Assembly (NCBI RefSeq): GCF_029690045.1
Contig: NZ_CP121464.1
Location: 620,001 to 684,000, forward strand
Source: Janthinobacterium rivuli
GTDB lineage: Bacteria > Pseudomonadota > Gammaproteobacteria > Burkholderiales > Burkholderiaceae_D
Direction: 5' to 3'
Length of the DNA: 64,000 nt
Below are positions 45,101 to 53,929 of this stretch, one piece after another. The notes under the pieces are model-generated. The model was not told where the DNA came from and did no database searches. It was given only the letters and a program-made list of their open reading frames with translations. Numbering within the stretch: position 1 is the stretch's first letter; the number at the start of each line of letters is the position of its first letter. A program made the position numbers and the translations under genes.

Positions 45101-46233
45101 GCGGCCCTAAAAAGCTGGCCAAAGGCGCCAAGATCACCAAGGATTACCTGGCCGATCTGGACAAATACCACTGGTTCGACATCCGCCCTGCGGACGACGA
45201 TGCAGCGGTAGCGCTGGAAGCGATCAAGGAATCGATCAACGAGAAGCGTCACCAGTTCGATCTGGCCTTCGAAGAGAAGCGCAAGAAACTGACGCAAGGC
45301 GATGAGCTGCAACCAGGCGTGCAAAAAATGGTCAAGGTGTACCTGGCCGTGAAACGCCGCCTGCAGTCGGGCGACAAGATGGCAGGTCGCCACGGTAACA
45401 AGGGTGTGGTTTCCCGTATTGTTCCTGTGGAAGACATGCCATACATGGCCGACGGCACGCCAGCCGACGTTGTGCTGAACCCGCTGGGCGTTCCTTCGCG
45501 GATGAACGTTGGTCAGATTCTCGAGACGCACTTGGGCTGGGCTGCCAAGGGTCTGGGTATCCGCATCGGCGAAATGCTGAAGGCGCAAACCAAGGTCGAA
45601 CAAGTGCGCAAGTACCTGACGACGATCTACAACGACAATGGCCGCGCGGAAGATCTGGATAACTTCGACGACGAAGAGATCATGAAGCTGGCGGAAAACC
45701 TGAAAAAAGGTGTTCCATTCGCCACGCCAGTGTTCGACGGCGCCAATGAAGAAGAGATCCGCCGCATGCTGGACCTGGCGTATCCGGACGACATCGCCAA
45801 GAACCTGGGCATGACCGCTTCGAAAAACCAGGTGACCATGTATGACGGTCGCACCGGTGAAGCGTTCGAGCGCAAGGTCACTGTCGGCGTCATGCACATG
45901 CTGAAACTGCATCACTTGGTCGATGACAAGATGCATGCGCGTTCGACCGGTCCTTACTCGCTGGTAACGCAGCAGCCACTGGGCGGTAAAGCCCAGTTCG
46001 GTGGCCAGCGTTTCGGTGAGATGGAAGTCTGGGCACTGGAAGCGTATGGCGCGTCGTATGTCTTGCAAGAGATGTTGACCGTCAAGTCCGATGACGTGAA
46101 TGGCCGTACCAAAGTGTACGAGAACCTCGTCAAGGGCGACCACGTGATCGACGCCGGCATGCCGGAATCGTTCAACGTGCTGGTCAAGGAAATCCGTTCG
46201 CTGGGTATCGATATCGACCTCGAACGCAACTAA
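42127..46233 (+). CDS. rpoB: DNA-directed RNA polymerase subunit beta
   Basis: A 1368-residue catalytic subunit of RNA polymerase, full family length. Recognisable segments include [17 protein letters not shown] at the start, the rifampicin pocket ([20 protein letters not shown], then the [13 protein letters not shown] stretch), [18 protein letters not shown], the catalytic-site [15 protein letters not shown], and the C-terminal [20 protein letters not shown]. The rifampicin pocket residues are of the wild-type (sensitive) form as far as can be read. ATG 42127 follows GGAG; the longer frame from 42037 is rejected. Confidence 0.99.
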   Translation: MHYSFTEKKRIRKSFAKRANVHHVPFLLATQLESYHSFLQEDIAPSGRKNDGLQSAFTSIFPIVSHNGFARLEFLSYVLGDPAFDVKECQQRGLTFASPLRAKVRLVILDKESPTKPVVKEMKEQEVYMGELPLMTTTGSFVINGTERVIVSQLHRSPGVFFEHDRGKTHSSGKLLFSARIIPYRGSWLDFEFDPKDILFFRVDRRRKMPVTILLKAIGMSHEQILANFFVFDNFNLRSEGAEMEFVSERLRGEVARFDIVDKSGKTLVLKDKRINAKHVRDIEAAGIKHISVPEDYLLGRVLAKNIVDGDTGEVVASANDELTEDLLGRLRDANISEIQTLYTNDLDQGAYISQTLRIDDTADQMAAKVAIYRMMRPGEPPTEDSVEALFNGLFYNSDRYDLSAVGRMKFNRRIGRDELTGAMTLSNEDVLAVIKILVELRNGRGEVDDIDHLGNRRVRCVGELAENQFRAGLVRVERAVKERLGQAEADNLMPHDLINSKPISAAIREFFGSSQLSQFMDQTNPLSEITHKRRVSALGPGGLTRERAGFEVRDVHPTHYGRVCPIETPEGPNIGLINSLALYARLNEYGFLETPYRKVEGSKITDQIDYLSAIEEGRYIIAQANATINDEGMLSDELVSAREAGETILVSPERIQYMDVAPGQIVSVAASLIPFLEHDDANRALMGANMQRQAVPCLRPEKALVGTGIERTVAVDSGTTVQALRGGIVDYIDAGRVVIRVNDDEATAGEVGVDIYNLIKYTRSNQNTNINQRPIVQVGDRVAKRDVIADGASTDLGELALGQNMTVAFMPWNGLNFEDSILISENVVKDDRYTSIHIEELSVVARDTKLGAEEITRDISNLAENQLARLDESGIVYIGAEVQAGDTLVGKVTPKGETQLTPEEKLLRAIFGEKASDVKDTSLRVPSGMIGTVIDVQVFTREGIVRDKRAQQIIDDELKRFRLDLNDQMRIVEGDAFQRLEKMLIGKVVNGGPKKLAKGAKITKDYLADLDKYHWFDIRPADDDAAVALEAIKESINEKRHQFDLAFEEKRKKLTQGDELQPGVQKMVKVYLAVKRRLQSGDKMAGRHGNKGVVSRIVPVEDMPYMADGTPADVVLNPLGVPSRMNVGQILETHLGWAAKGLGIRIGEMLKAQTKVEQVRKYLTTIYNDNGRAEDLDNFDDEEIMKLAENLKKGVPFATPVFDGANEEEIRRMLDLAYPDDIAKNLGMTASKNQVTMYDGRTGEAFERKVTVGVMHMLKLHHLVDDKMHARSTGPYSLVTQQPLGGKAQFGGQRFGEMEVWALEAYGASYVLQEMLTVKSDDVNGRTKVYENLVKGDHVIDAGMPESFNVLVKEIRSLGIDIDLERN

Positions 46234-46270
46234 ACGACAGCACCCTGTCATTTGGTTTGGGAAACACAAA

Positions 46271-46295
46271 GCCCGGCTGGGAAACCACGCCGGGC
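46271..46295 (+). other. Hairpin between rpoB and rpoC
   Basis: GCCCGGC (46271-46277) and GCCGGGC (46289-46295) form a perfect 7-bp stem with an 11-nt loop in the 109-bp gap. No T-run follows. It may stabilise the processed mRNA ends. Confidence 0.4.
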
Positions 46296-46342
46296 AATGT
46301 AGTCTCAGGAATATAGAAATTTAATCACCTCTGGAGTGATAC

Positions 46343-49300
46343 ATGAAAGCACTGCTCGATCTATTCAAGCAAGTACAGACCAACGAGACCTTCGATGCAA
46401 TCAAGATCGGTCTCGCTTCGCCTGAGAAAATCCGTTCGTGGTCCTACGGCGAAGTCAAGAAGCCGGAAACCATCAACTACCGTACCTTCAAGCCTGAGCG
46501 CGACGGCCTGTTCTGCGCCAAGATCTTTGGCCCGATCAAGGATTACGAATGCCTGTGCGGCAAGTACAAGCGCCTGAAACACCGCGGCGTGATCTGCGAA
46601 AAGTGCGGCGTCGAAGTCACCCTGGCCAAAGTGCGCCGCGAGCGCATGGGCCACATCGAGCTGGCCTCGCCGACCGCGCACATCTGGTTCCTGAAGTCGC
46701 TGCCGTCGCGTCTGGGCATGGTCCTGGACATGACCCTGCGGGACATCGAACGCGTGCTGTACTTTGAAGCATACGTCGTGACCGATCCAGGCATGACCCC
46801 GCTGAAGAAGTGCCAGATCATGTCGGAAGACGACTACGCCGCCAAGTACGAAGAGTACGGCGACGACTTCACCGCCTTCATGGGCGCCGAAGGTATCCGT
46901 GAACTGCTGCGCTCGATCGACATCCACCGCGATGCCGAAACCCTGCGCGTGGAACTGAAGGAATCGAAATCCGAAGCCAAGATCAAGAAATACGCCAAGC
47001 GCCTTAAGGTGTTAGAGGCGTTCCAGCGTTCGGGCATCAAGCCTGACTGGATGATCATGGAAGTGCTGCCAGTGCTGCCGCCGGAACTGCGTCCGCTGGT
47101 ACCGCTGGATGGTGGCCGTTTCGCGACCTCGGATCTGAACGATCTGTATCGCCGCGTCATCAACCGTAACAACCGTCTGAAACGCCTGATGGAGCTGCGC
47201 GCTCCAGAGATCATCACGCGCAACGAAAAGCGCATGCTGCAAGAAGCGGTCGATTCGCTGCTGGACAACGGCCGTCGCGGCAAAGCGATGACCGGCGCCA
47301 ACAAGCGTCCGCTGAAGTCGCTGGCCGAGATGATCAAAGGTAAAGGCGGCCGTTTCCGTCAAAACTTGCTGGGCAAACGCGTCGATTACTCCGGTCGTTC
47401 GGTCATCGTCGTGGGCCCGCAATTGAAACTGCATCAGTGCGGCTTGCCGAAACTGATGGCGCTGGAACTGTTCAAACCATTCATTTTCAATAAACTGGAA
47501 CTGATGGGTCTGGCTACCACGATCAAGGCCGCGAAAAAGCTGGTCGAGATTCAAGAGCCGGTCGTGTGGGACATCCTGGAAGACGTGATTCGTGAACATC
47601 CGATCATGTTGAACCGCGCACCTACGCTGCACCGTCTGGGTATCCAGGCGTTCGAGCCAGTCCTGATTGAAGGCAAGGCCATCCAGCTGCACCCGCTCGT
47701 CTGCGCCGCATTCAACGCCGACTTTGACGGTGACCAAATGGCGGTCCACGTTCCTCTGTCGATCGAAGCACAGATGGAAGCACGCACGTTGATGCTGGCA
47801 TCGAACAACATCCTGTTCCCGTCGAACGGCGAACCATCGATCGTTCCTTCCCAGGATATCGTGTTGGGTCTGTACTACGCGACCCGCGAAGCGATCAATG
47901 CGAAGAACGAAGGGATGATGTTCCCTGACGTGTCGGAAGTGATCCGCGCCTACGACAACAAGGAAGTCGAACTGACGACCCGCGTTACCGTGCGTATTAC
48001 CGAATACCCGAAAAACGCCGAAACGGGCGAATTCGAGAAAACGGTAACCCGCTACGAAACGACGATCGGCCGTGCGATCCTGTCGGAAATTCTACCTAAA
48101 GGCCTGCCGTTCTCCGTCCTGAACCGCGCGCTGAAAAAGAAAGAAATTTCCAAGCTGATCAACACGTCGTTCCGCAAGTGCGGCCTGCGCGCCACCGTGG
48201 TGTTCGCAGACAAACTGATGCAATCGGGTTTCCGCCTGGCGACACGCGCCGGTATCTCGATCTGCGTCGACGACATGCTGGTACCGCCGCAAAAAGTCAC
48301 GCTGATCGCGACGGCCGAATCGGAAGTCAAGCAGATCGAACAGCAATACGCCTCGGGTCTCGTGACCGCCGGCGAGCGTTACAACAAGGTAGTCGATATC
48401 TGGGGCAAAACCTCGGATGAAGTCGGCAAGGCCATGATGGACCAGCTCAAAGTCGAAGACGTGATCCGCCGTGACGGCACCAAGTCGACGCAAGAATCGT
48501 TCAACGCCATTTACATGATGGCCGACTCCGGCGCGCGCGGTTCCGCAGCCCAGATTCGCCAGTTGGCCGGTATGCGTGGTCTGATGGCCAAACCGGATGG
48601 CTCGATTATCGAAACGCCGATTACCGCGAACTTCCGCGAAGGTCTGAACGTTTTGCAGTACTTCATTTCGACCCACGGCGCTCGTAAAGGTCTGGCCGAT
48701 ACGGCGCTGAAAACGGCTAACTCCGGTTACCTGACGCGTCGTCTGGTTGACGTGACACAAGACTTGGTGGTGATCGAGGACGATTGCGGCACCATGAACG
48801 GCGCCGTCATGAAGGCACTGGTCGAAGGTGGTGAAGTCATCGAACCGTTGCGTGACCGTATCCTCGGCCGCGTCGTGGTGCATGACGTCGTCAATCCTGA
48901 AACCCAGGAAACGCTGTACGAAGCCGGCACCCTGATGGACGAAGACATGGTCGAAGAGATCGAGCGTCTGTCCATCGATGAAGTCAAGGTCCGCACGCCA
49001 CTGACTTGCGACACGCGCTTCGGCCTGTGCGCCAAGTGCTATGGCCGCGATCTGGGCCGCGGCATGCTGGTCAACGCCGGCGAAGCCGTCGGTGTGGTGG
49101 CAGCGCAGTCGATTGGTGAGCCTGGTACCCAGCTGACCATGCGTACGTTCCACATTGGTGGTGCGGCATCGCGTGCAGCAGTGGCATCGTCGGTGGAAGC
49201 CAAGTCGAACGGTACCATCCGCTTCACGGCAACCATGCGTTACGTGACGAACGGCAAGGGCGCGCAAATCGTCATTTCCCGTTCCGGCGAAGTGCTGATC

Positions 49301-50584
49301 ACCGACGACCATGGCCGTGAGCGTGAGCGTCATAAAGTACCGTACGGTGCGACCCTGATCGTCAAGGACGGCATGGTCATCAAGGCCGGTACGGCCCTGG
49401 CAACGTGGGATCCGCTGACCCGTCCGATCATTACCGAATACGCCGGTCAAGTGCGTTTCGAGAACGTCGAAGAAGGCGTCACCGTTGCCCGTCAGGTCGA
49501 TGAAGTGACCGGTCTGTCCACCCTGGTGGCGATCGATGCGAAACGTCGCGGTTCGTTGACGAAAACGTTGCGTCCGCAAGTCAAGCTGATCAACGACGCG
49601 AACGAAGAAGTCAAGATCGCCGGCACCGAACACTCGGTGGCGATCGGCTTCCAGGTCGGCGCGCTGATCATGGTCAAGGATGGTCAACAGGTATCGGTTG
49701 GTGAAGTGCTGGCACGTATTCCTACCGAATCGCAAAAAACGCGCGATATTACCGGTGGTCTGCCGCGCGTTGCGGAACTGTTCGAAGCGCGCTCGCCGAA
49801 AGATGCCGGTATGCTGGCGGAAGTCACGGGTACGGTTGCGTTCGGTAAAGAAACCAAGGGCAAGCAGCGTCTGGAAATCACGGACATGGACGGCAACAAG
49901 CATGAGTTCTTGATCACCAAGGACAAACAAGTGCTGGTGCATGACGGCCAAGTCGTGAACAAGGGCGAGATGATCGTGGACGGCCCGGCCGATCCGCAAG
50001 ACATCCTGCGCCTGCTGGGTATCGAAGCGCTGGCACGTTACATCGTTGACGAAGTGCAAGACGTGTACCGTCTGCAAGGCGTGAAGATCAATGACAAGCA
50101 CATCGAAGTGATCGTGCGTCAGATGCTGCGCCGTGTTCAGATCGTCAATGCCGGCGACACCAACTACATCGTTGGCGAGCAGGTAGAGCGTTCGGAACTG
50201 CTGGACGAGAACGATCGCATGGCCGTTGAGAACAAGATTCCAGCGACCTACGAAAACGTCTTGTTGGGTATTACCAAGGCTTCGCTGTCGACCGATTCGT
50301 TCATCTCGGCCGCATCGTTCCAGGAAACCACCCGCGTGCTGACCGAAGCGGCGATCATGGGCAAGCGCGATGGTCTGCGCGGCCTGAAAGAGAACGTCAT
50401 CGTCGGCCGTCTGATTCCTGGCGGTACGGGCCTGGCCTTCCACCGCGCACGCAAAGAGAAAGAAGCGTGGGAAGTGGAAGAGCGTCAAGCACTGCTGCTG
50501 GCCGAGAAAGCCTCGATGGCTGGCGAAGCTGCAGAAGCATTGCAGGACATCGAAACCCAGCAACACCACGGCGACGAAGCGTAA
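46343..50584 (+). CDS. rpoC: DNA-directed RNA polymerase subunit beta'
   Basis: A 1413-residue catalytic subunit. The zinc ribbon ([19 protein letters not shown]), the Mg-binding motif [12 protein letters not shown], the bridge helix region ([20 protein letters not shown]) and the second zinc site ([16 protein letters not shown]) are intact. The conserved C-terminus [20 protein letters not shown] is followed by a variable tail ending HHGDEA. The last part of the gene plus its terminator is the parent of a tandem 213-bp repeat downstream, so this tail exists here beside three related but different versions. ATG 46343 follows TGGAG. Confidence 0.99.
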   Translation: MKALLDLFKQVQTNETFDAIKIGLASPEKIRSWSYGEVKKPETINYRTFKPERDGLFCAKIFGPIKDYECLCGKYKRLKHRGVICEKCGVEVTLAKVRRERMGHIELASPTAHIWFLKSLPSRLGMVLDMTLRDIERVLYFEAYVVTDPGMTPLKKCQIMSEDDYAAKYEEYGDDFTAFMGAEGIRELLRSIDIHRDAETLRVELKESKSEAKIKKYAKRLKVLEAFQRSGIKPDWMIMEVLPVLPPELRPLVPLDGGRFATSDLNDLYRRVINRNNRLKRLMELRAPEIITRNEKRMLQEAVDSLLDNGRRGKAMTGANKRPLKSLAEMIKGKGGRFRQNLLGKRVDYSGRSVIVVGPQLKLHQCGLPKLMALELFKPFIFNKLELMGLATTIKAAKKLVEIQEPVVWDILEDVIREHPIMLNRAPTLHRLGIQAFEPVLIEGKAIQLHPLVCAAFNADFDGDQMAVHVPLSIEAQMEARTLMLASNNILFPSNGEPSIVPSQDIVLGLYYATREAINAKNEGMMFPDVSEVIRAYDNKEVELTTRVTVRITEYPKNAETGEFEKTVTRYETTIGRAILSEILPKGLPFSVLNRALKKKEISKLINTSFRKCGLRATVVFADKLMQSGFRLATRAGISICVDDMLVPPQKVTLIATAESEVKQIEQQYASGLVTAGERYNKVVDIWGKTSDEVGKAMMDQLKVEDVIRRDGTKSTQESFNAIYMMADSGARGSAAQIRQLAGMRGLMAKPDGSIIETPITANFREGLNVLQYFISTHGARKGLADTALKTANSGYLTRRLVDVTQDLVVIEDDCGTMNGAVMKALVEGGEVIEPLRDRILGRVVVHDVVNPETQETLYEAGTLMDEDMVEEIERLSIDEVKVRTPLTCDTRFGLCAKCYGRDLGRGMLVNAGEAVGVVAAQSIGEPGTQLTMRTFHIGGAASRAAVASSVEAKSNGTIRFTATMRYVTNGKGAQIVISRSGEVLITDDHGRERERHKVPYGATLIVKDGMVIKAGTALATWDPLTRPIITEYAGQVRFENVEEGVTVARQVDEVTGLSTLVAIDAKRRGSLTKTLRPQVKLINDANEEVKIAGTEHSVAIGFQVGALIMVKDGQQVSVGEVLARIPTESQKTRDITGGLPRVAELFEARSPKDAGMLAEVTGTVAFGKETKGKQRLEITDMDGNKHEFLITKDKQVLVHDGQVVNKGEMIVDGPADPQDILRLLGIEALARYIVDEVQDVYRLQGVKINDKHIEVIVRQMLRRVQIVNAGDTNYIVGEQVERSELLDENDRMAVENKIPATYENVLLGITKASLSTDSFISAASFQETTRVLTEAAIMGKRDGLRGLKENVIVGRLIPGGTGLAFHRARKEKEAWEVEERQALLLAEKASMAGEAAEALQDIETQQHHGDEA

Positions 50585-50605
50585 TCTACGCTGCTAGCTG
50601 ACAAG

Positions 50606-50632
50606 AACGGCACCTTCGGGTGCCGTTTTTTT
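50606..50632 (+). terminator. rpoBC operon terminator (unit 1)
   Basis: AACGGCACC (50606-50614), TTCG loop, GGTGCCGTT (50619-50627), then T to 50632. A 9-bp perfect stem with a stable tetraloop. Confidence 0.95.
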
Positions 50633-50797
50633 ATGTCCGTTACTGCAGCCTTCCACCGCGCACGCAAAGAGAAAGAAGCGTGGGAAGTGGAAGAGCGTCA
50701 AGCACTGATGCTGACCGATAAAGCCACCCTGGCCGGTGAAACCACCGACGACCTGCTGGCCATCGAAACCCGGCAACTCCACGGCGACGAAGCGTAA
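50633..50797 (+). pseudogene. Duplicated rpoC 3' fragment, unit 2 (open 54-codon frame)
   Basis: ATG directly after the terminator T-run opens a frame of 54 residues: MSVTA, then [20 protein letters not shown] identical to RpoC, then a tail MLTDKATLAGETTDDLL and the end LHGDEA. The tail differs from RpoC at about 13 residues without any frame change or stop. No ribosome site precedes the ATG and a terminator lies just upstream, so independent expression is unlikely. It is best read as a tail fragment of rpoC. Confidence 0.7.
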
Positions 50798-50818
50798 TCT
50801 ACGCTGCTAGCTGACAAG

Positions 50819-50845
50819 AACGGCACCTTCGGGTGCCGTTTTTTT
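50819..50845 (+). terminator. Intrinsic terminator of repeat unit 2
   Basis: Identical to the rpoC terminator at 50606-50632, shifted by 213 bp. Confidence 0.93.
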
Positions 50846-51010
50846 ATGTCCGTTACTGCGGCCTTCCACCGCGCACGCAAAGAGAAAGAAGCGTGGGAAG
50901 TGGAAGAGCGTCAAGCACTGCTGCTGACCGATAAAGCCACCCTGGCCGGGGAAACTACCGACGACCTGCTGGCCATCGAAACCCGGCAACTCCACGGCGA
51001 CGAAGCGTAA
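50846..51010 (+). pseudogene. Duplicated rpoC 3' fragment, unit 3 (open 54-codon frame)
   Basis: Same layout as unit 2: MSVTA, the identical RpoC block, then LLTDKATLAGETTDDLL and LHGDEA. It differs from unit 2 by only a few bases (for example ATG to CTG at codon 26 and GGT to GGG), so the two are recent copies. It is not expected to be translated by itself. Confidence 0.7.
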
Positions 51011-51031
51011 TCTACGCTGCTAGCTGACAAG

Positions 51032-51058
51032 AACGGCACCTTCGGGTGCCGTTTTTTT
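51032..51058 (+). terminator. Intrinsic terminator of repeat unit 3
   Basis: Third identical copy of the rpoC terminator, again at 213-bp spacing. Confidence 0.93.
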
Positions 51059-51247
51059 ATGTCCGTTACTGCAGCCTTCCACCGCGCACGCAAAGAGAAA
51101 GAAGCGTGGGAAGTGGAAGAGCGTCAAGCACTGCTGCTGACTGATAAAGCCACCCTGGCCGGGGAAACTACCGACGATCTTTTGGCTATCGAAACCCGGC
51201 AACACACGACGAAGCGTCATCTTTATCAAGCAGCGTACAATTTATAG
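51059..51247 (+). pseudogene. Duplicated rpoC 3' fragment, unit 4 (altered end)
   Basis: Opens like units 2 and 3 but shows small changes (GAC to GAT, CTG to CTT and TTG) and then an 8-bp loss after CGGCAAC that shifts the frame. The frame continues through TTKRHLYQAAYNL to a TAG at 51245-51247, 62 residues in all. The terminator that should follow is absent; AT-rich sequence takes its place. Confidence 0.65.
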
Positions 51248-51400
51248 TTAATTGCAATCGCATGGATGTCGTCCGCTTTATTTTCCTGGGAATTTTTAAT
51301 CATTTAATTGATAGAAATTTCAGGTAATAGAAAAGATTTATTGCGTATGCCATTCAACGGTCATTCGTTAATTATTTAACCTATTAAATATATGCATCTG

Positions 51401-51500
51401 CGCTGTTCGCTGATAAGAACGGCACCAGGGAGAAATTCCTGGTGCCGTTTTTTTATGTCCATGACTGCGGCCTTCCAGCGCATACGCAAACAGGACGCCG
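51401..51500 (+). repeat. Decayed fifth repeat unit (junction and terminator only)
   Basis: CGCTGTTCGCTGATAAGAAC resembles the unit spacer, followed by a variant terminator and ATGTCCATGACTGCGGCCTTC, then CAGCGCATACGCAAACAG in place of CACCGCGCACGCAAAGAG. The frame reads MSMTAAFQRIRKQ and ends after 28 codons. It begins 396 bp after unit 4, 183 bp more than the period; the extra is the AT-rich segment 51214-51400, which has no gene I can support. Confidence 0.75.
51418..51454 (+). terminator. Remodelled terminator of the fifth unit
   Basis: AACGGCACCAGG (51418-51429) and CCTGGTGCCGTT (51438-51449) form a perfect 12-bp stem with an 8-nt loop and T-run to 51454. Relative to the other copies, 3 bp were added on both arms and the TTCG loop was replaced, while the T-run is kept. 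Confidence 0.9.
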
Positions 51501-51520
51501 CACCCAGGGACGCTATGGCG

Positions 51521-52117
51521 TCAGCAAGTCTGCAGTATTGACCGGCACTCTTTTTTGCTGGCATCGTAAAACACATAGACGGCGGCTTCGTCATGAAAAT
51601 AGCCGTCCACCGGGAGTTGCCCCAGAAATACCAGCGGACCGTCCGCCTCGATGGGCCAGCTCGGCGCTTGCAGCCAGCGGGGCGGCTTCTTCGCATAGCG
51701 AAATAACGCGAGCAATTGCGCCCGCAGCCACTGCGTCCGTTCACTTTTTTTCGCATGCGGCGGTGCCTTGTCCAGCAGTGCCGCCACATAGGCCAGATCC
51801 ACATCCAGCCACTTCGGCTGCGCCGCCAGCAAAAGCGCGTGCAACTGGCCAGGCTTTTCCGAGACGCATAACGGAATGCCGGCGGCGTGCAAAAAATCGG
51901 CCAGGGCGCCCTGCGCGTTCAGCACATCCGCCGGATTGTGCAGGTCGAGCGATATCAGATAGTGATACAGCGTGTGCCCCGCATGCGCATACCTGGGCGC
52001 CGGCTGCGCCGACAACAGGCGCTCTGTTTCTGCGTCTTCATATAAAAGGTGTTCAAAGGCCGCCGTATCAAGCTGTCCTCCGACAAACCCGACCACGCTG
52101 CTGGTGGCTGATGACAT
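51521..52117 (-). CDS. Hypothetical protein (possible immunity-like family)
   Basis: A 198-residue cytoplasmic protein I do not recognise with confidence. The C-terminal part has KPPRWLQAPSWPIEADGPLVFLGQLPVDG, here read in two pieces (KPPRWLQAPSWPIEAD and GPLVFLGQLPVDGYFHDEAA), then VYVFYD, a pattern similar to some immunity or DUF1963-like proteins that begin with a W-P-containing segment and a FLGQL strand. The N-terminal half is helical. The start at 52117 follows AGGGGA; the frame upstream to 52621 runs across the divergent regulator and is rejected. It ends beside the decayed fifth rpoC repeat unit and is divergent from a winged-helix regulator. No toxin gene is adjacent. Confidence 0.7.
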   Translation of the reverse strand: MSSATSSVVGFVGGQLDTAAFEHLLYEDAETERLLSAQPAPRYAHAGHTLYHYLISLDLHNPADVLNAQGALADFLHAAGIPLCVSEKPGQLHALLLAAQPKWLDVDLAYVAALLDKAPPHAKKSERTQWLRAQLLALFRYAKKPPRWLQAPSWPIEADGPLVFLGQLPVDGYFHDEAAVYVFYDASKKECRSILQTC

Positions 52118-52309
52118 ACAAGTGTTCCCCTGAAAGTATGGTTCATTGGCAACTGCGGGTGTGAGAGGGCACGCCGTTTTCCGATCGATCGGCAGTGCGC
52201 AACCATGGCGATTATGCACGATGCCGTCCTGCCGGCACACTCTGTTGTCGCATAGCAAAAGCACGCATGCCACGCCAATTTTCGGCGTGCTCATGCTAAT
52301 ATCTGGCAC

Positions 52310-52942
52310 ATGATTGCCCAAGCCCTGTTTACTCCCGCCCAGCAGAAACTGCTGGGACTGCTCTTTGTCCGCGTGAATGAAGGTTTTCACTTGAACGAGA
52401 TCATGCGCTTGACGGGATTGGGCAGCGCGTCGGCGCAGCGCGAATTGCGTCGCCTGCATGATTCCGGGCTGATCACGTCGGAGCGGATCGGCAATGTGCG
52501 GCGCTTCTGGCCCAACAAGGAAAGCCTCGTGTATCCGGAATTGAGCGGACTGGTGCAGAAAACCTTCGGCATCGTCGGCGTGCTCAGCATGACCCTGGCT
52601 CCCTTGCGTGCGCAGTTGCACCTGGCATTCGTGTCGGGCGCCACGGCGAAGGGGCAGGACATGCCTGGCAGCGCCATCGATTTGCTGCTGGTGGGCGAAG
52701 AAGCCAATTATGGCGATCTGTTGACGGGATTGGCCCCGGCCGAGCGAACCTTAAGGCGTAAAATCAATCCCAACCTATATACGCTGGCCGATTATCGCCG
52801 GCGGCTGCGCGAAGGCCAGCCATTTCTGCTGCAGGTATTACAGCAGCCGAAGTTGTTTGTGATCGGCGATGAAACGCTATTGCATGCGCTGGCATTGCCT
52901 GATTCTTCATTACAAGCGAATGACATGCCATCTGTATTCTAA
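52310..52942 (+). CDS. Winged-helix regulator with degenerate nucleotidyltransferase domain
   Basis: A 210-residue protein. The N-terminal winged helix (about residues 5-75) reads LFTPAQQKLLGLLFVRVNEG, LNEIMRLTGLGSASAQRELR and LHDSGLITSERIGNVRRFW. The C-terminal part resembles a minimal nucleotidyltransferase (MNT) fold: AFVSGATAKGQD then GSAIDLLLVG. The family GS motif and the first Asp of SDIDLL are changed (SG, SAIDLL), so catalysis is doubtful. Such HTH-NT fusions are common in proteobacteria, and some MNT proteins are antitoxins. The divergent hypothetical gene could be its target; this is inferred from position. Confidence 0.8.
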   Translation: MIAQALFTPAQQKLLGLLFVRVNEGFHLNEIMRLTGLGSASAQRELRRLHDSGLITSERIGNVRRFWPNKESLVYPELSGLVQKTFGIVGVLSMTLAPLRAQLHLAFVSGATAKGQDMPGSAIDLLLVGEEANYGDLLTGLAPAERTLRRKINPNLYTLADYRRRLREGQPFLLQVLQQPKLFVIGDETLLHALALPDSSLQANDMPSVF

Positions 52943-53015
52943 AGGCCGGGCCTGGCATTCAATTTCCGATGCATGAAATTGTTGGCCAGAATAATATCTG
53001 AGGCGGATTGATCGT

Positions 53016-53858
53016 ATGATGAATAAACTACAGGCTTTCGGTTTAATTGTTTCCCAGGCGGTGCGCGGAGAATTAACATTTCCCACGAGTGTTAATTCCG
53101 CATTGCAATTGCAATTGGCCCTGGCTGAACCGGACTGCCATATCGACCATGCGATCAAGCTGGTATTGGCCGAGCCCTTGCTGGCGGCGCGCACGGTCGC
53201 GCTGGCCAACTCGGCCGTGTACAGCCGCGGCGATGCGGCGCCTGTGACCAGCGTGCGCGCCGCCGTCATGCGCATGGGTTACCGCAATCTGTATGCGCTG
53301 GTGGCGGCCATGGTGGTGCGCCAGTTCGGCAGCAAGATCATCGATCCCGTCTTGCGCCAGAAGGCGACCCAGTTGTGGGAGCACACGGCCCATGTGGCGG
53401 CGCTGGCGCACGTGCTGGCCCGCCGCGTGACGCACGTCGATGCCGACACGGCGCTGTTCGCCGGCATCGTGCATGAGGTGGGCGGCTTTTACCTGCTGTC
53501 GCGCGCCGATGAATTCCCCGGCCTGCTCGACGACGATGCCGATCACTGGATGGAATCGGCCGAAGAAATCATTTCCCGCGAAGTCATGAAGAAGCTCTTG
53601 ATCCCGCGAGCCGTCAGCGAAGCCATCGAAGGCTTGCGCGATGGCTTGCTATCGATCCCGCCCGACTCCCTGCTCGACACCTTATTGTTGGCCAAACAAC
53701 TGTCGCCCGTGCAGTCGCCCTTGCAGGTGACGTACGTGGAAATGCTCACACCCTCCGATTCCGTCATCGATTTCATTATCGATAACGAAACCCTGCAAAG
53801 CATCCTGGCCGAGTCAAACGAGGAAGTGCGTTCGATGAGCGCCGCGCTGCTCGTCTGA
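53016..53858 (+). CDS. HDOD domain signalling protein
   Basis: A 280-residue protein with an HDOD domain over about residues 20-215. Features: IKLVLAEPLLAARTVALANS, the VTSVRAAVMRMGYRNLYALV stretch and LWEHTAHVAALAHVLARR, then ALFAGIVHEVGGFYLLSRA, where an HD-type enzyme would have HDIG. HDOD proteins are regulatory relatives of HD hydrolases lacking metal residues; here HEVG replaces HDIG. The ribosome site is weak, and ATG 53016 or 53019 could be the start. It probably takes part in signalling (c-di-GMP or chemotaxis); the target is unknown. Its end runs into short direct repeats of GCTCGTCTGA. Confidence 0.87.
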   Translation: MMNKLQAFGLIVSQAVRGELTFPTSVNSALQLQLALAEPDCHIDHAIKLVLAEPLLAARTVALANSAVYSRGDAAPVTSVRAAVMRMGYRNLYALVAAMVVRQFGSKIIDPVLRQKATQLWEHTAHVAALAHVLARRVTHVDADTALFAGIVHEVGGFYLLSRADEFPGLLDDDADHWMESAEEIISREVMKKLLIPRAVSEAIEGLRDGLLSIPPDSLLDTLLLAKQLSPVQSPLQVTYVEMLTPSDSVIDFIIDNETLQSILAESNEEVRSMSAALLV

Positions 53859-53929
53859 GCTCGTCTGAGATCAGCGCATTGCTCGTCTGCCCCGGCCGCG
53901 TTGCCTGCCAGCGTGTCTGCCAGCGCCGA

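Larger units (their letters stand above)
50435..51213 (+). repeat. Tandem 213-bp repeat of the rpoC 3' end and terminator
   Basis: Units begin at 50435 (inside rpoC), 50648, 50861 and 51074; the spacing is exactly 213 bp each time. Each unit holds an identical 60-bp block coding for [20 protein letters not shown], then a segment coding for the tail, the stop, a spacer (TCTACGCTGCTAGCTGACAAG) and an intrinsic terminator ending ATGTCCGTTACTGC. Units 2 and 3 are nearly identical to each other but differ from unit 1 at many codons within the tail segment, while both flanks are identical to unit 1. Unit 4 is close to unit 3 until about 51199, then loses the tail end and terminator. Confidence 0.95.

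Noticed and set aside
42166..46269. Very long minus-strand open frames opposite rpoB and rpoC
   Set aside because: They are antisense shadows of strongly biased codons in highly expressed genes, with no ribosome sites and His/Arg-rich composition.
50435..51213. CRISPR array interpretation of the 213-bp repeats
   Set aside because: The units are long, coding-derived and directly adjacent, with no spacers and no cas genes.
50435..51213. Assembly duplication as the cause of the rpoC repeats
   Set aside because: The units differ by many substitutions and the last is truncated, which a simple assembly error would not create. Unit count still needs long-read confirmation.
53850..53925. Short GCTCGTCTGA repeats after the HDOD gene
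   Set aside because: Only three short and imperfect copies, likely from local slippage; no larger structure was seen.
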